DNA of 40,465 nt from Bacteroidales bacterium (GCA_018400955.1 JAGYLH010000021.1:1-40465); one strand, 5' to 3'. Numbered from the stretch's first letter, positions 18,826-28,092 are shown. The notes: generated from the letters alone by a model not told the origin. A program made the numbers and translations.

Positions 18826-20334
18826 ATGAAGACAAATTTGATTTTTCTCAGTATGTTTTGCATCAGCTTGATACTGATGAGCAGTTGTAACAAAAACAAT
18901 CAAATGGAAGCGGAAATTTATGAAACCTCTGAATCAGGAAACCAACTCACCAAGCTTACCTCTTTTGCCGAAGCGGAGCAGCAAGTAAACATTGCCATTT
19001 TCCCGGAAGAGAGATTCCAGGAAATAACCGGTTTTGGGGGCTCTTTCACCGAAGCTTCTGCCTATCTGCTCAATCAATTAAGTCAGGAAAACAGGGAAAA
19101 AATTTTGGAGGCCTATTTTGGCGAAACAGGTGCCAGGTATTCCTTAACACGGACCCACATGAACTCCTCCGACTTTTCGCTGGGCAATTATTCCTATGCC
19201 CCTGTTGAAGGAGATACCGAATTGGAACATTTCTCGATTCAGGAGGATATGGACGACATCATTCCCATGATCAAAGATGCCATGGCCATTTCTAAAGATG
19301 GGTTTAAAATCATCTCATCACCCTGGACGGCCCCACCCTGGATGAAAGACAACAAGGATTGGAAAGGCGGCAAATTGCTGCCGGAGTATTATCCGGTCTG
19401 GGCCTTGTTTTTCTCCAAATATGAAGATGCTTACCGCGAGCAAGGCATCGATATTTGGGCTTTTACCTTTGAGAACGAACCGCTGGGGAACGACAGCAAC
19501 TGGGAAAGCATGCATTACACCCCTGAGGAGATGAATGATTTTGTGACAAATCACCTGGGGCCGGTATTGAGGGCTAAGGGGCAGGATGTGAAAATATTTG
19601 GCTTCGATCAAAACCGCGATGAGGAAATGTATAAATGGGTAGATGCCATGTACAGCGACCCAGCGATAGCAGATTTTTATGATGGCACAGCTGTGCACTG
19701 GTATGCAAGCACCTTCGAATATTTTCCGGATGCCTTGCAATATGCGCATGCCAAAGCCCCCGGCAAACACCTGATCAATACCGAAGCCTGTGTGGATGCT
19801 GAGGTCCCCAAATGGCAGGATGACAAATGGTATTGGTCAAAGGAAGCCACCGACTGGGGCTGGGATTGGGCACGCGAAGAAAACAAGCACCTGCATCCCA
19901 AATATGTGCCTGTTTATCGTTACGCACGCGACATTATAGGATGTATGAACAATTGGGTTGACGGCTGGGTGGACTGGAATATGGTGCTCGACAGGCAGGG
20001 AGGCCCCAACTGGGCAAAAAACTGGTGCATAGCCCCTGTAATTGTTGACCCTGAAAAGGATGAAGTTTACTTTACACCTTTATACTACACCCTGGCGCAT
20101 TTCAGCAGGTTTATCAGACCGGGTGCCCAGCGCGTTGGATTTGAAAGTATGGATGACGAACTAATGGTAACTGCTGCCCAAAATCCGGATGGTACACTTG
20201 CTGTTGTCATTTTTAACCCAACTGAAAAAGAAAAAGGAATCAATTTGATGGCCTATGGGCAATCGATGGAGTTCTCTATTAGTGCAAAAGCGCTTCAAAC
20301 CGTCATGCTTCCAGCAGAAAAGTCAGGCATTTAA
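18826..20334 (+). CDS. GH30 beta-glucanase/beta-glucosidase, lipoprotein (likely beta-1,6-active)
   Basis: The SPII signal ends LMSSC (Cys21). A (beta/alpha)8 barrel with the GH30 flanking beta-sandwich fills 502 residues. Motifs: ITGFGGSFTEASAY near residue 67, SPWTAPPWMKDN at 165, acid/base Glu218 in FTFENEPL and nucleophile Glu320 in INTEACVD. The C-terminal stretch FSRFIRPGAQRVGFE is typical of the sandwich domain. GH30 subfamilies 1 and 3 include beta-glucosidases and endo-beta-1,6-glucanases. Beside GH16 and GH17 enzymes, removal of beta-1,6 branches from laminarin-type glucan is the natural reading. The gene is tightly packed, 20 bases after GH17 and 21 bases before the permease gene. 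Confidence 0.93.
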   Translation: MKTNLIFLSMFCISLILMSSCNKNNQMEAEIYETSESGNQLTKLTSFAEAEQQVNIAIFPEERFQEITGFGGSFTEASAYLLNQLSQENREKILEAYFGETGARYSLTRTHMNSSDFSLGNYSYAPVEGDTELEHFSIQEDMDDIIPMIKDAMAISKDGFKIISSPWTAPPWMKDNKDWKGGKLLPEYYPVWALFFSKYEDAYREQGIDIWAFTFENEPLGNDSNWESMHYTPEEMNDFVTNHLGPVLRAKGQDVKIFGFDQNRDEEMYKWVDAMYSDPAIADFYDGTAVHWYASTFEYFPDALQYAHAKAPGKHLINTEACVDAEVPKWQDDKWYWSKEATDWGWDWAREENKHLHPKYVPVYRYARDIIGCMNNWVDGWVDWNMVLDRQGGPNWAKNWCIAPVIVDPEKDEVYFTPLYYTLAHFSRFIRPGAQRVGFESMDDELMVTAAQNPDGTLAVVIFNPTEKEKGINLMAYGQSMEFSISAKALQTVMLPAEKSGI

Positions 20335-20355
20335 TAAACCAAAAATTGTAAATAC

Positions 20356-21786
20356 ATGTCAACTTACGTTACGCCTTTAAAAGACAGGGTTCCGCTGGGA
20401 CAAAAAGCGGCCTTTGGTGCTGGCCATCTTGTGAATAATTTATTACCCGGTTCCCTCGGCGTATTTGCGTTTTTCTTGCTTACCGCTTTTGGGATGGACC
20501 CCTTCCTGGCCGGTTTGTTGGGTGGCTTGCCCCGTTTTTTCGATGCCATTACCGATCCCATAATGGGCTATATTTCGGACAATACCAAATCCAGATTTGG
20601 CCGACGCAAGCCGTATATTTTTGTCGGGGCGATATTAAGCGGGGTGTTGTTTGCTGTTTTATGGCAGCTAAACCCTGAAAACTCGCAGATGTACAACTTT
20701 TGGTATTTCCTTATCTTTTCGTTGATCTACCTCTTGGGCAATACCATGTTCTCTACCCCATTGATTGGTTTGGGTTACGAAATGACCTCCGATTACAATG
20801 AGCGTACACGACTGATGGGTTTTTCACAAACCCTCGGTCAGGTTGCCTGGATGATCGTGCCCTGGTTTTGGGTGATTATTGCCAATCCCGATCTGTTTGA
20901 AACACAAGCTATAGGTGTAAGGAAGCTCTCTGTCGTTGTGGGGATTGGATGCATGCTGCTGGGGATAACACCAGCACTGTTTTGCAAAGAGGTTGACCAA
21001 GCCAATCTCAAGAACCGCGACGACCTGACGATAAAAAATATTGCCAAAAACTTTAAAAGCTTACTGAAAAACATGGCGCTTATTTTTAAAAACATGTCGT
21101 TTGTGCGTTTGTGTGGCGCTACATTTTTAGTGTTCAATGGCTTTCAGATGGTGGCCTCGTTTAGCTACTTCATCATTGTGTTTTATATGTTCAGGGGCGA
21201 TTATGGTGCTGCCGCTACCTGGCCAGCCTGGTTCTCAACAATAAGTGCCTTGTGTACCGCTTTTTTAATCATACCGCTTATTACCAAGATGGCAAACAAA
21301 TGGGGTAAGCGAAACGCCTTTATTATCTCAACAGCCATTTCTATAGTTGGCTATATGTTGAAATGGTGGGGCTTCAACCCGGAAAATCCCTGGTTGATGT
21401 TTATGCCGCTTCCGCTGATGGTTTTTGGTATTGGCGGGCTTTTTACCCTTATGATGAGCATGACTGCTGATGTGTGCGATTTGGACGAATTGAACAATGG
21501 CATGCCCCGCAAAGAGGGAACATTTGGTGCTATATACTGGTGGATGGTGAAGCTGGGACAGGGGCTCGCACTCGTTTTAGGTGGCTTGGCCCTCAAATTA
21601 GTAGGCTTCGACCAAAATGAAGCTGTTCAAACGGTTGAAACATTGACAAGGTTGAGGCTTGCCGATATATTTGTGCCTGCTTTTACAGCAGCGTTGGCTA
21701 TCCTGGTTATGTGGAAATATGATTTAACTGAGGAAAAAGCAAAACAAATTAAAAATGAGTTGGTTAATAGGCGCGGTGAATTATAG
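20356..21786 (+). CDS. GPH-family sugar:cation symporter, second copy
   Basis: A 476-residue, 12-TM permease. AAFGAGHLVNNLLPGSLG in TM1, DPIMGYISDNTKSRFGRRKP after TM2 and the DVCDLDELNNG segment between TM10 and TM11 are GPH features, though it is well diverged from the copy at 9939 (longer central loop, FGRRKP rather than WGKFRP). It lies between GH30 and the two signal-less GH17 genes with gaps of 21 and 48 bases, so it most likely feeds oligosaccharides to those cytoplasmic enzymes. The substrate is inferred from context only. Confidence 0.9.
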   Translation: MSTYVTPLKDRVPLGQKAAFGAGHLVNNLLPGSLGVFAFFLLTAFGMDPFLAGLLGGLPRFFDAITDPIMGYISDNTKSRFGRRKPYIFVGAILSGVLFAVLWQLNPENSQMYNFWYFLIFSLIYLLGNTMFSTPLIGLGYEMTSDYNERTRLMGFSQTLGQVAWMIVPWFWVIIANPDLFETQAIGVRKLSVVVGIGCMLLGITPALFCKEVDQANLKNRDDLTIKNIAKNFKSLLKNMALIFKNMSFVRLCGATFLVFNGFQMVASFSYFIIVFYMFRGDYGAAATWPAWFSTISALCTAFLIIPLITKMANKWGKRNAFIISTAISIVGYMLKWWGFNPENPWLMFMPLPLMVFGIGGLFTLMMSMTADVCDLDELNNGMPRKEGTFGAIYWWMVKLGQGLALVLGGLALKLVGFDQNEAVQTVETLTRLRLADIFVPAFTAALAILVMWKYDLTEEKAKQIKNELVNRRGEL

Positions 21787-21834
21787 TACTGCAATAAACT
21801 ATTCTAAAATATAACTAAAATCGATTATTTAAGC

Positions 21835-22755
21835 ATGTCGTACAGATCAGAAAGGTATTTGAGTTTTAAATCATCAGGGCAAGTTCCGGCTGAAAATTTT
21901 TTCGATGAAAAATCAGCGGATGAAATCAGGGACTTATTCCTTGAGGTACTATATGGAGGTGTGCATGGTTTTTGCTTCAGCTTGTATGAAGAGGGACAAA
22001 AGCCAGGTGATATTATCCCCGAAGAGCAGATCAGGCGCAGGATGCAAATCATAAAGCCTTATACTTCCTGGATAAGGTCATTCTCGTGCATCGAGGGGAA
22101 CGAATTAATTCCCAAAGTAGCCAAGGAAATGGGCCTGAAAACTATGGTTGGTGCCTGGCTCGGGCGCGAAAAAGATAAGAATGAACAGGAAATAGAAAAC
22201 CTGATCAACTTGGCAAAGAATGGATTGGTGGATATGGCTGCTGTTGGCAACGAGGTGTTATACAGGGACGATCTAACCGAAGATGAGCTGATTGGTTTTT
22301 TACAGCGGGTAAAAGAAGCCCTGCCTGATATACCGGTAGGTTACGTGGATGCCTACTATGAATTTGCCCAACGCCCGGCATTGGTTGATGCTTGCGATGT
22401 AATATTCAGCAATTGTTATCCCTTTTGGGAAGGAACAGACTTCAGGGATTCATTGACCCATATGAGACAGATGTACAACCAAGCCTTGGTCCGAGGAAAA
22501 GGAAAGCGGGTGATTATCACCGAAACAGGTTGGCCCAGCAAAGGGGATGCCTTGGGCAATTCCAAACCTTCCTCACTAAATGCCATGAAGTACTTTGTGA
22601 ATACTCAGTTGTGGGCTATGGATGAGCAAATCGAGGTGTTTTATTTTTCATCATTTGATGAATCCTGGAAAGTGGGTAATGAAGGCGCTGTAGGCGCTTA
22701 TTGGGGCATTTGGGACCATCAGGGTAAATTAAAATATATCAATGAACATTTATAA
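21835..22755 (+). CDS. GH17-related glucanase without signal peptide (cytoplasmic)
   Basis: A compact GH17 barrel of 306 residues that starts directly with a hydrophilic N-terminus, so it should stay in the cytoplasm. Acid/base Glu140 is in AAVGNEVLYRDD and nucleophile Glu230 in IITETGWPSKG; the latter is close to the plant-type GH17 signature. YGGVHGFCFSLYEEGQKPGD replaces the SGFRxGQHP opening of the paralogues. Its last 14 bases (22742-22755) overlap the next GH17 gene in another frame, implying coupled translation. It probably trims imported beta-1,3-gluco-oligosaccharides or transfers glucosyl units; hydrolysis versus transglycosylation cannot be decided from sequence. Confidence 0.85.
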   Translation: MSYRSERYLSFKSSGQVPAENFFDEKSADEIRDLFLEVLYGGVHGFCFSLYEEGQKPGDIIPEEQIRRRMQIIKPYTSWIRSFSCIEGNELIPKVAKEMGLKTMVGAWLGREKDKNEQEIENLINLAKNGLVDMAAVGNEVLYRDDLTEDELIGFLQRVKEALPDIPVGYVDAYYEFAQRPALVDACDVIFSNCYPFWEGTDFRDSLTHMRQMYNQALVRGKGKRVIITETGWPSKGDALGNSKPSSLNAMKYFVNTQLWAMDEQIEVFYFSSFDESWKVGNEGAVGAYWGIWDHQGKLKYINEHL

Positions 22756-23680
22756 AACATCGGGTATTGAACCTGGGAAAGCCATCTGCTATTCCGGTTT
22801 CAGGGATGGGCAACACCCCGGAGCTGTGTATCCTTCGTATGCGCAGGTAAGGGAAGACCTGCTGCTATTGCATGGGCATTGGAAATACCTCCGGTTGTTT
22901 GATTGTGATCAACATGCCGAAACAGTGCTTGAAGTAATACAGCGCGAAAAGCTTGACTTTCGGCTGATGCTTGGTGCCTATATAGGTGCAGAAATGAATA
23001 ATTTCAACTGCCCCTGGAATGGCGGCGTTTATTCAGAAGATCAATTGGAAACCAACAGGGCTCATAACCAAAACCAGATTGACAAGCTGATAAAAATGGC
23101 CAATGATTACCCAACAGAAATCTTTTCAGCATCGGTAGGTAACGAAGCTTGTGTGGAATGGACCGACCATTATGTGCCCGAAAGCAAGGTGCTCGATTAT
23201 GTGAGGCAAGTAAGGGCAAAAACAAAGCAGCCGGTTACTTTTTGCGAAAACTATGTACCCTGGCTTTTAAAACTGGATCAACTGGCCAAAGAAGTTGATT
23301 TCATTTCTATTCACACCTACCCCGTATGGGAATACAAACATATCAGCGAGTCGCTTGATTATACGAAGGAAAACTACTATGCTGTGGCCAAAAAATTTCC
23401 TGATAAGCCCGTAGTGATAACCGAAGCCGGTTGGGCCACCAATTCCAACGGGAGGGGTATCAATCCCGAAAATGTAAATGAACGTTACCAGCAGATTTAC
23501 TATGAACTTTTGATGGAATGGTCAGCAAAGGAAAACATCCTGGCCTTTTTCTTCGAGGCCTTTGATGAGCCTTGGAAAGGATCGCCCGAACCCCTTGAGC
23601 CAGAAAAGCACTGGGGCTTGTTTACACTTGACCGAAAACCAAAATTAGCAATACGAAACTTATATAAGAATAAACCTTAA
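22742..23680 (+). CDS. GH17 beta-glucanase without signal peptide (cytoplasmic)
   Basis: A 312-residue GH17 barrel with CYSGFRDGQHPGAVYPSY at residue 16, acid/base Glu135 in SVGNEACVEW and nucleophile Glu228 in VITEAGWAT, ending in EKHWGLFTLDRKPKLAI. It is a close paralogue of the lipoprotein at 8824 but lacks any export signal; the ATG at 22742 leaves only about 15 residues before the barrel starts. No alternative upstream start adds a signal, as that DNA encodes the preceding GH17 end. The 14-base overlap pairs it with that gene. An intracellular partner of the phosphorylase, for example acting on chains or branch points the phosphorylase cannot use, is my inference. Confidence 0.87.
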   Translation: MNIYKTSGIEPGKAICYSGFRDGQHPGAVYPSYAQVREDLLLLHGHWKYLRLFDCDQHAETVLEVIQREKLDFRLMLGAYIGAEMNNFNCPWNGGVYSEDQLETNRAHNQNQIDKLIKMANDYPTEIFSASVGNEACVEWTDHYVPESKVLDYVRQVRAKTKQPVTFCENYVPWLLKLDQLAKEVDFISIHTYPVWEYKHISESLDYTKENYYAVAKKFPDKPVVITEAGWATNSNGRGINPENVNERYQQIYYELLMEWSAKENILAFFFEAFDEPWKGSPEPLEPEKHWGLFTLDRKPKLAIRNLYKNKP

Positions 23681-23685
23681 ATAGT

Positions 23686-23705
23686 GTCTAATAAAAGGAT
23701 TAGAC
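23686..23705. repeat. Small hairpin between GH17 and the T9SS binding-protein gene
   Basis: GTCTAAT (23686-23692) pairs with ATTAGAC (23699-23705) around a six-base loop. There is no T run afterwards, so it is not a standard terminator. It could stabilise the upstream message or act as a processing site in the 86-base gap. Confidence 0.35.
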
Positions 23706-23766
23706 AAAACAAATGAAAAATTAATTATCAAACTATCCTAAATTATTAACTTAAAAATTAAGTATT

Positions 23767-25056
23767 ATGAGAATGTTTACAACAATTTTACTGGTGCTAG
23801 CAGCATCAGTAGTTTTTGCTCAAAATGCCCCGATCGACTTTGAACCCGATGGGCAAGGAGCCGACTGGGCCTGGACCGTTTTTGAAAACGACACCAATCC
23901 ACCTGTGGAAATTATTGCCAATCCCGACCCAAGTGGGGCCAACACCAGTTCAACAGTAGCTAAATTTACCGCGCTGCAGACTGGTATGCCCTGGGCCGGC
24001 TGCGAATCACAACATGGTGCCGATCTGGGTGAATTTGTATTGGATGCCTCCAACTCCATGATTAAAATTATGGTGTGGAAATCTGTTATCAGCGATGTGG
24101 GTATTAAGCTGGTTTCGTCCACGGGCTGGTCGCAAGGAGAAATCAAAGTGGCCAATACTGTTATCAATCAGTGGGAGGAGATTACCATCAATTTCAGTGC
24201 CTTTACTAACCCTCCACCGGAAGAAGGCGTGCTGGACCAAATTGTTATTTTCCCTGATTTCAACCTCGATGGCAGAACCCAGGACAATGTTGTCTATTTC
24301 GACAATATCACGTTCAACGAGCAAGGAGGAACACCTAATGATCCAACCACTGCAGCGCCAACACCTCCGGGACGTTTTCCTGAGGATGTAGTCTCCGTTT
24401 TCAGCCATGCTTACGACAATGTGGCCGGTACTGATTTTAATCCCAGCTGGGGTCAGTCAACAATTGTATCCACCATTGAAATAGATGGCAACGCAACTTT
24501 AAAATATGCCAATTTCAATTACCAAGGCACACAGTTTGCCGAACCACTTGATGTGGAAATCATGGAATTTTTGCACCTCGATATGTGGACTGCTGACGCT
24601 ACTTCGGTAAATGTGTTCTGTATCAGTACAGGTCCTGTTGAAACAGCCTTTGCTTTGCCCATTACACCCGGCCAATGGGAGAGCTACGACATTCCGCTTG
24701 GAACTTTTACAGGTGTTGATTTTACCGATCTGATCCAATTCAAATTTGATGGTGGCAATGGGGCACAAACTATTTATCTGGATAACCTTTATTTTTATAA
24801 AGGTAACCCCACCAACACCAATGAATTGGCACAGCAAAACAAGCTAAAGCTGTATCCCAATCCTGTAGCACAAGGAGAAGTGGTACGCCTGGATGCTCAG
24901 GTGCAGCAATTTGATGTTATTGATTTGAACGGAAGGACTGTGCTAAGTGTGAACAACACATTCCTGCAAACTGGTGAATTGTCGAAAGGCATCTACCTCA
25001 TCAGGATGATTGATAAAAATGAAGCCGTACAGATGCAAAAACTTGTTGTTAAATAA
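23767..25056 (+). CDS. T9SS-exported glycan-binding protein with two CBM-like domains
   Basis: A secretory signal (ending VVFAQ) leads into a beta-sandwich domain (about 22-185, with FEPDGQGADWAWTVFEND and VYFDNITF), a Thr/Pro linker (TTAAPTPPG), then a second domain (about 202-345, EDVVSVFSHAYD to YLDNLYFYK) closely matching the last domain of the lipoprotein at 14724. The last 75 residues form a type A T9SS sorting domain: LKLYPNP, DLNGRTVL, GIYLIRM and final KLVVK. No catalytic motif is seen, so it should bind polysaccharide outside the cell or at the surface. It is the last PUL gene; the terminator follows 18 bases later. The glycan bound is inferred from the GH16/GH17 neighbours. Confidence 0.85.
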   Translation: MRMFTTILLVLAASVVFAQNAPIDFEPDGQGADWAWTVFENDTNPPVEIIANPDPSGANTSSTVAKFTALQTGMPWAGCESQHGADLGEFVLDASNSMIKIMVWKSVISDVGIKLVSSTGWSQGEIKVANTVINQWEEITINFSAFTNPPPEEGVLDQIVIFPDFNLDGRTQDNVVYFDNITFNEQGGTPNDPTTAAPTPPGRFPEDVVSVFSHAYDNVAGTDFNPSWGQSTIVSTIEIDGNATLKYANFNYQGTQFAEPLDVEIMEFLHLDMWTADATSVNVFCISTGPVETAFALPITPGQWESYDIPLGTFTGVDFTDLIQFKFDGGNGAQTIYLDNLYFYKGNPTNTNELAQQNKLKLYPNPVAQGEVVRLDAQVQQFDVIDLNGRTVLSVNNTFLQTGELSKGIYLIRMIDKNEAVQMQKLVVK

Positions 25057-25074
25057 TTTGGTTTTGTAAATAAA

Positions 25075-25104
25075 AGGGCCGTCAGGAAACTGACGGCTCT
25101 TTTT
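25075..25104 (+). terminator. Intrinsic terminator closing the PUL
   Basis: An 11-bp stem, AGGGCCGTCAG (25075-25085) with CTGACGGCTCT (25090-25100), is capped by a GAAA tetraloop and runs into TTTTT. One G-U pair is the only blemish. It lies 18 bases after the final PUL stop codon and separates the PUL from the regulator gene. Confidence 0.93.
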
Positions 25105-25247
25105 CACTTTTATTATGTACTTTTATGCTTCATTGAAAAGCGACGAATTTAGGCTAAATCAAACCAAAAACATATTGACTGAGCGCTGACCCTTTCAAAC
25201 GGGTTTTCTGACAAAAGCTTTTTATGTAAAATTTTAAAAACTGCGCA

Positions 25248-27938
25248 GTGAAGTTAAAAACAACCAATTTCTTTCTATTCGTGTTGGGATCACTGCTTGC
25301 CTTTGGACAGACTATCCCCCAAAAAGGTATGCCACTGCTCACAAATTATACTCCACAGCAATACCATCAACAAGGCAAGGTTTGGGACATCGCATCGGCA
25401 CCCAATGGGATGGTCTATATGGCAGCAGATAGGGGATTGCTTGAATTTGACGGAAAACAGTGGAAGGCTTATCAAGGTAGTGCCGGCTTTAACCGTTCTT
25501 TGCTGGTAATCAACGATTCACTCATCTATACCGGTTCCGACCTGGATTTTGGTGTGTGGACAAGAAATATGTTTCAGGATTTTGAATATGCTTCCTTGTA
25601 TCCATTCAAGGAGAATCCCCAACAAATTAATGAAGAGTTCTGGGACATCCATTATGTAAATGAAAGTGTTGTTTTTGTTTCTTCTCAATACATTTATGTT
25701 TACCAAAATCAACAACTTACACGGATTACGACTACCAATAACTTTACTGGTAGTTTTTCTGTTGATAACACCCTATACCTGGCTGATAAAAACAAAGGGC
25801 TATATGTTTTTGAAAATGCAAAGATTGACCTGATGTTTTCCTTCCCGGATGATTTGCAACCTGAAATTGCCGGCATGTATTCATGGAACAACAACTTGCA
25901 TCTTGTCTCGAAAAATGCTGGGCTGTTTGTCTATTCCAACAACAAGTTAAAGCCTGTCAATACGGACTTATCAGCTAAACTTGAGCAAGGAAATGTATTT
26001 AGTTTTGAACAGATTAGCGATGCATATCTTGCTTTTGGTACCGTGCTGCAGGGCCTGTATATCACCGATATGAATGGAAATGTAATTCATCATGTCAATA
26101 AGTATAAAGGGCTGTTTAGCAATACCATACTAAGTTTGCATTACGGCAATTCGGGCAAAATGTGGCTTGGTCTGGATTATGGTATTTCTTCCTTATTGCT
26201 CAATCACAACATCACCTATTTTTATGATTTTCGTGGTGATTTTGGCACAGGATATACAGCCACAGTTATAAATGAACAATTCTATTTGGGGACCAATCAG
26301 GGTTTGTACAAATCCAGTTGGTCCGATCTGGATAATAACAAGAGCTTCAATAGCTTTCAGCTTGTTTCAGGAACTGAAGGCCAGGTTTGGACATTACAAA
26401 AAATTGATAACAAACTTTTTATTGGCCATGACAAAGGGCTTTATATTTGGTCAGATAATAATCTTTACAAGCCGGAAGGACCGACTGGTGTTTGGACTAT
26501 TGTCAGGCACAAGGACTTCATATTAACCGGAAACTACAACGGTATTGCTGTTTTTGAAAAATCGGGCAATGAATGGGTGTTTCAAAAGAAAATGGACCTG
26601 ATATTAGGCTCGTGCAACCAATTGATTTTTGAAAATGACAGCACACTCTGGGTGAATATTCCAAATTTCGGGCTGATCAGGGCCTTGTTGGATAAAAACT
26701 TAAACCCTGTTGATAGAAAAATATTTCCTGATAGTCTTTTTGCCGGAACTGCATTGTCCCTTGAAAAACATGAAAGAAATATTCAATTACAGACAAGCAC
26801 ATCCCAATACCTTTTCGACAGCCGTTCAAATCAGTTTGAATTGGGTGAAAATCCAAAACAACCACAAATGGCCGAAAATACGCTTACAGGTGTTTATCAG
26901 CCGCTGCCCCTTCAGTCTGATTATGCCTTTTATCCGGTCTTTAATGGTTTTGCCCTAAAGTACCTCAATTACACCGGTCAAGTTGCACAAGCCAGTCCGA
27001 CATTGGTCTTTAGGGATATACAAGCGTTTAATAATTTTGAACAAAGGGCAATCGTATCAGGTGATGAGTTGCCCCCGCGCCTGAATAGTCTGAACATCAC
27101 CTTTGTGGTGCCTAATCGCAATGACGTTGAATACCAGTATAAACTGAATAAGACCATGGATTGGAGCGTATGGTCACCTGATAATACGGTCAGCCTGATT
27201 GGCCTGAAACATGGAAGGTATAAGTTCAATGTGCGGGCACGGACATCTGGGCATTTGGTTGAATCTGAATTGACTTTTAGGGTTCTAGCACCCTGGTACT
27301 TCAGCTGGCCGGCCTTTGTTGTATATTTAGTTGTCATCGGATTGATCATTCTGGCTATCCGATATAAGCACAAAAGCAGTTTGAAAAAGCAGCAGCATTT
27401 GTGCCTGCTTAACGAACAAAATGCTTTGCTTGCGCAGGAAGAAAAACACAGGGAAAAAATCTCAACCCTGGAACAGCAAAAATTAATGGATGAATATGAG
27501 CAATTGAAACAACAATTAAAAGCCAAAACTATTGAACTGGCTGGAAAAGCAAAGGAAAATGAAGACAAAAACCGACTGCTGCTTTCCATAAAAGAAAAGT
27601 TCGAAATTATTCAAAACGATCCTTATACTTCCAAAGTCAGGTTGGCCGAAATCAGGAGGATGTTGGATGCCTATATCAATACTGAAGACAAAACCTTTGA
27701 AATACAAATGGATGAGTTGCATCAGGAGTTTTTTAAGCAATTAAAGGAATTGCAGCCAAGCTTATCTGGTAATGACTTGCGTTGGTGCGCCTATTTAAAA
27801 GTGGGGCTCAATTCAAAAGAAATTGCGGAAATACTAAATATCCAACCATCAAGTGCTTATATCAGCCGAAGCAGACTCAGAAAAAAACTTGGGCTTAAGC
27901 CTGAGGAAGATTTGTATGATTATTTAAATGCCATTTAG
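25248..27938 (+). CDS. Membrane-spanning sensor regulator: beta-propeller, Y_Y_Y domain, TM helix, LuxR-like HTH
   Basis: The likely start is GTG at 25248, which gives a signal peptide (MKLKTTNFFLFVLGSLLAFG). A large periplasmic part of propeller repeats (about 45-575; WDIASAPNGMVYMAADRGLL and similar blades) is followed by a Y_Y_Y domain (about 605-665), one TM helix (about 682-709), a cytoplasmic coiled coil (715-785) and a C-terminal HTH (about 835-896; LNSKEIAEILNIQPSSAYIS, SRLRKKLG). No histidine kinase or receiver domain is present, so the signal should pass straight from periplasm to DNA. Such one-chain regulators usually sit beside PULs and sense oligosaccharides. Placed 191 bases after the last PUL gene, beyond a terminator, it most likely controls the beta-glucan locus. 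Confidence 0.87.
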   Translation: MKLKTTNFFLFVLGSLLAFGQTIPQKGMPLLTNYTPQQYHQQGKVWDIASAPNGMVYMAADRGLLEFDGKQWKAYQGSAGFNRSLLVINDSLIYTGSDLDFGVWTRNMFQDFEYASLYPFKENPQQINEEFWDIHYVNESVVFVSSQYIYVYQNQQLTRITTTNNFTGSFSVDNTLYLADKNKGLYVFENAKIDLMFSFPDDLQPEIAGMYSWNNNLHLVSKNAGLFVYSNNKLKPVNTDLSAKLEQGNVFSFEQISDAYLAFGTVLQGLYITDMNGNVIHHVNKYKGLFSNTILSLHYGNSGKMWLGLDYGISSLLLNHNITYFYDFRGDFGTGYTATVINEQFYLGTNQGLYKSSWSDLDNNKSFNSFQLVSGTEGQVWTLQKIDNKLFIGHDKGLYIWSDNNLYKPEGPTGVWTIVRHKDFILTGNYNGIAVFEKSGNEWVFQKKMDLILGSCNQLIFENDSTLWVNIPNFGLIRALLDKNLNPVDRKIFPDSLFAGTALSLEKHERNIQLQTSTSQYLFDSRSNQFELGENPKQPQMAENTLTGVYQPLPLQSDYAFYPVFNGFALKYLNYTGQVAQASPTLVFRDIQAFNNFEQRAIVSGDELPPRLNSLNITFVVPNRNDVEYQYKLNKTMDWSVWSPDNTVSLIGLKHGRYKFNVRARTSGHLVESELTFRVLAPWYFSWPAFVVYLVVIGLIILAIRYKHKSSLKKQQHLCLLNEQNALLAQEEKHREKISTLEQQKLMDEYEQLKQQLKAKTIELAGKAKENEDKNRLLLSIKEKFEIIQNDPYTSKVRLAEIRRMLDAYINTEDKTFEIQMDELHQEFFKQLKELQPSLSGNDLRWCAYLKVGLNSKEIAEILNIQPSSAYISRSRLRKKLGLKPEEDLYDYLNAI

Positions 27939-28092
27939 CGGGTTTTGCTCATATATATTTGAAAAAGAATTGTATAAAGGCTTGAAACCTATTTTTTCAA
28001 AAGGCATATTTTAGCCTTTAACGGGCATAAACCCGCGTTTTACTTTCAATAACAATGCTTTATTTTGAAGTCAAATGTTAATCCCAATTCCC

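Noticed and set aside
26978-27589. 203-codon open frame on the - strand opposite the sensor regulator
   Set aside because: Cys/Phe/Ser-rich translation mirrors the Lys/Glu-rich coiled coil on the + strand, a typical shadow frame.
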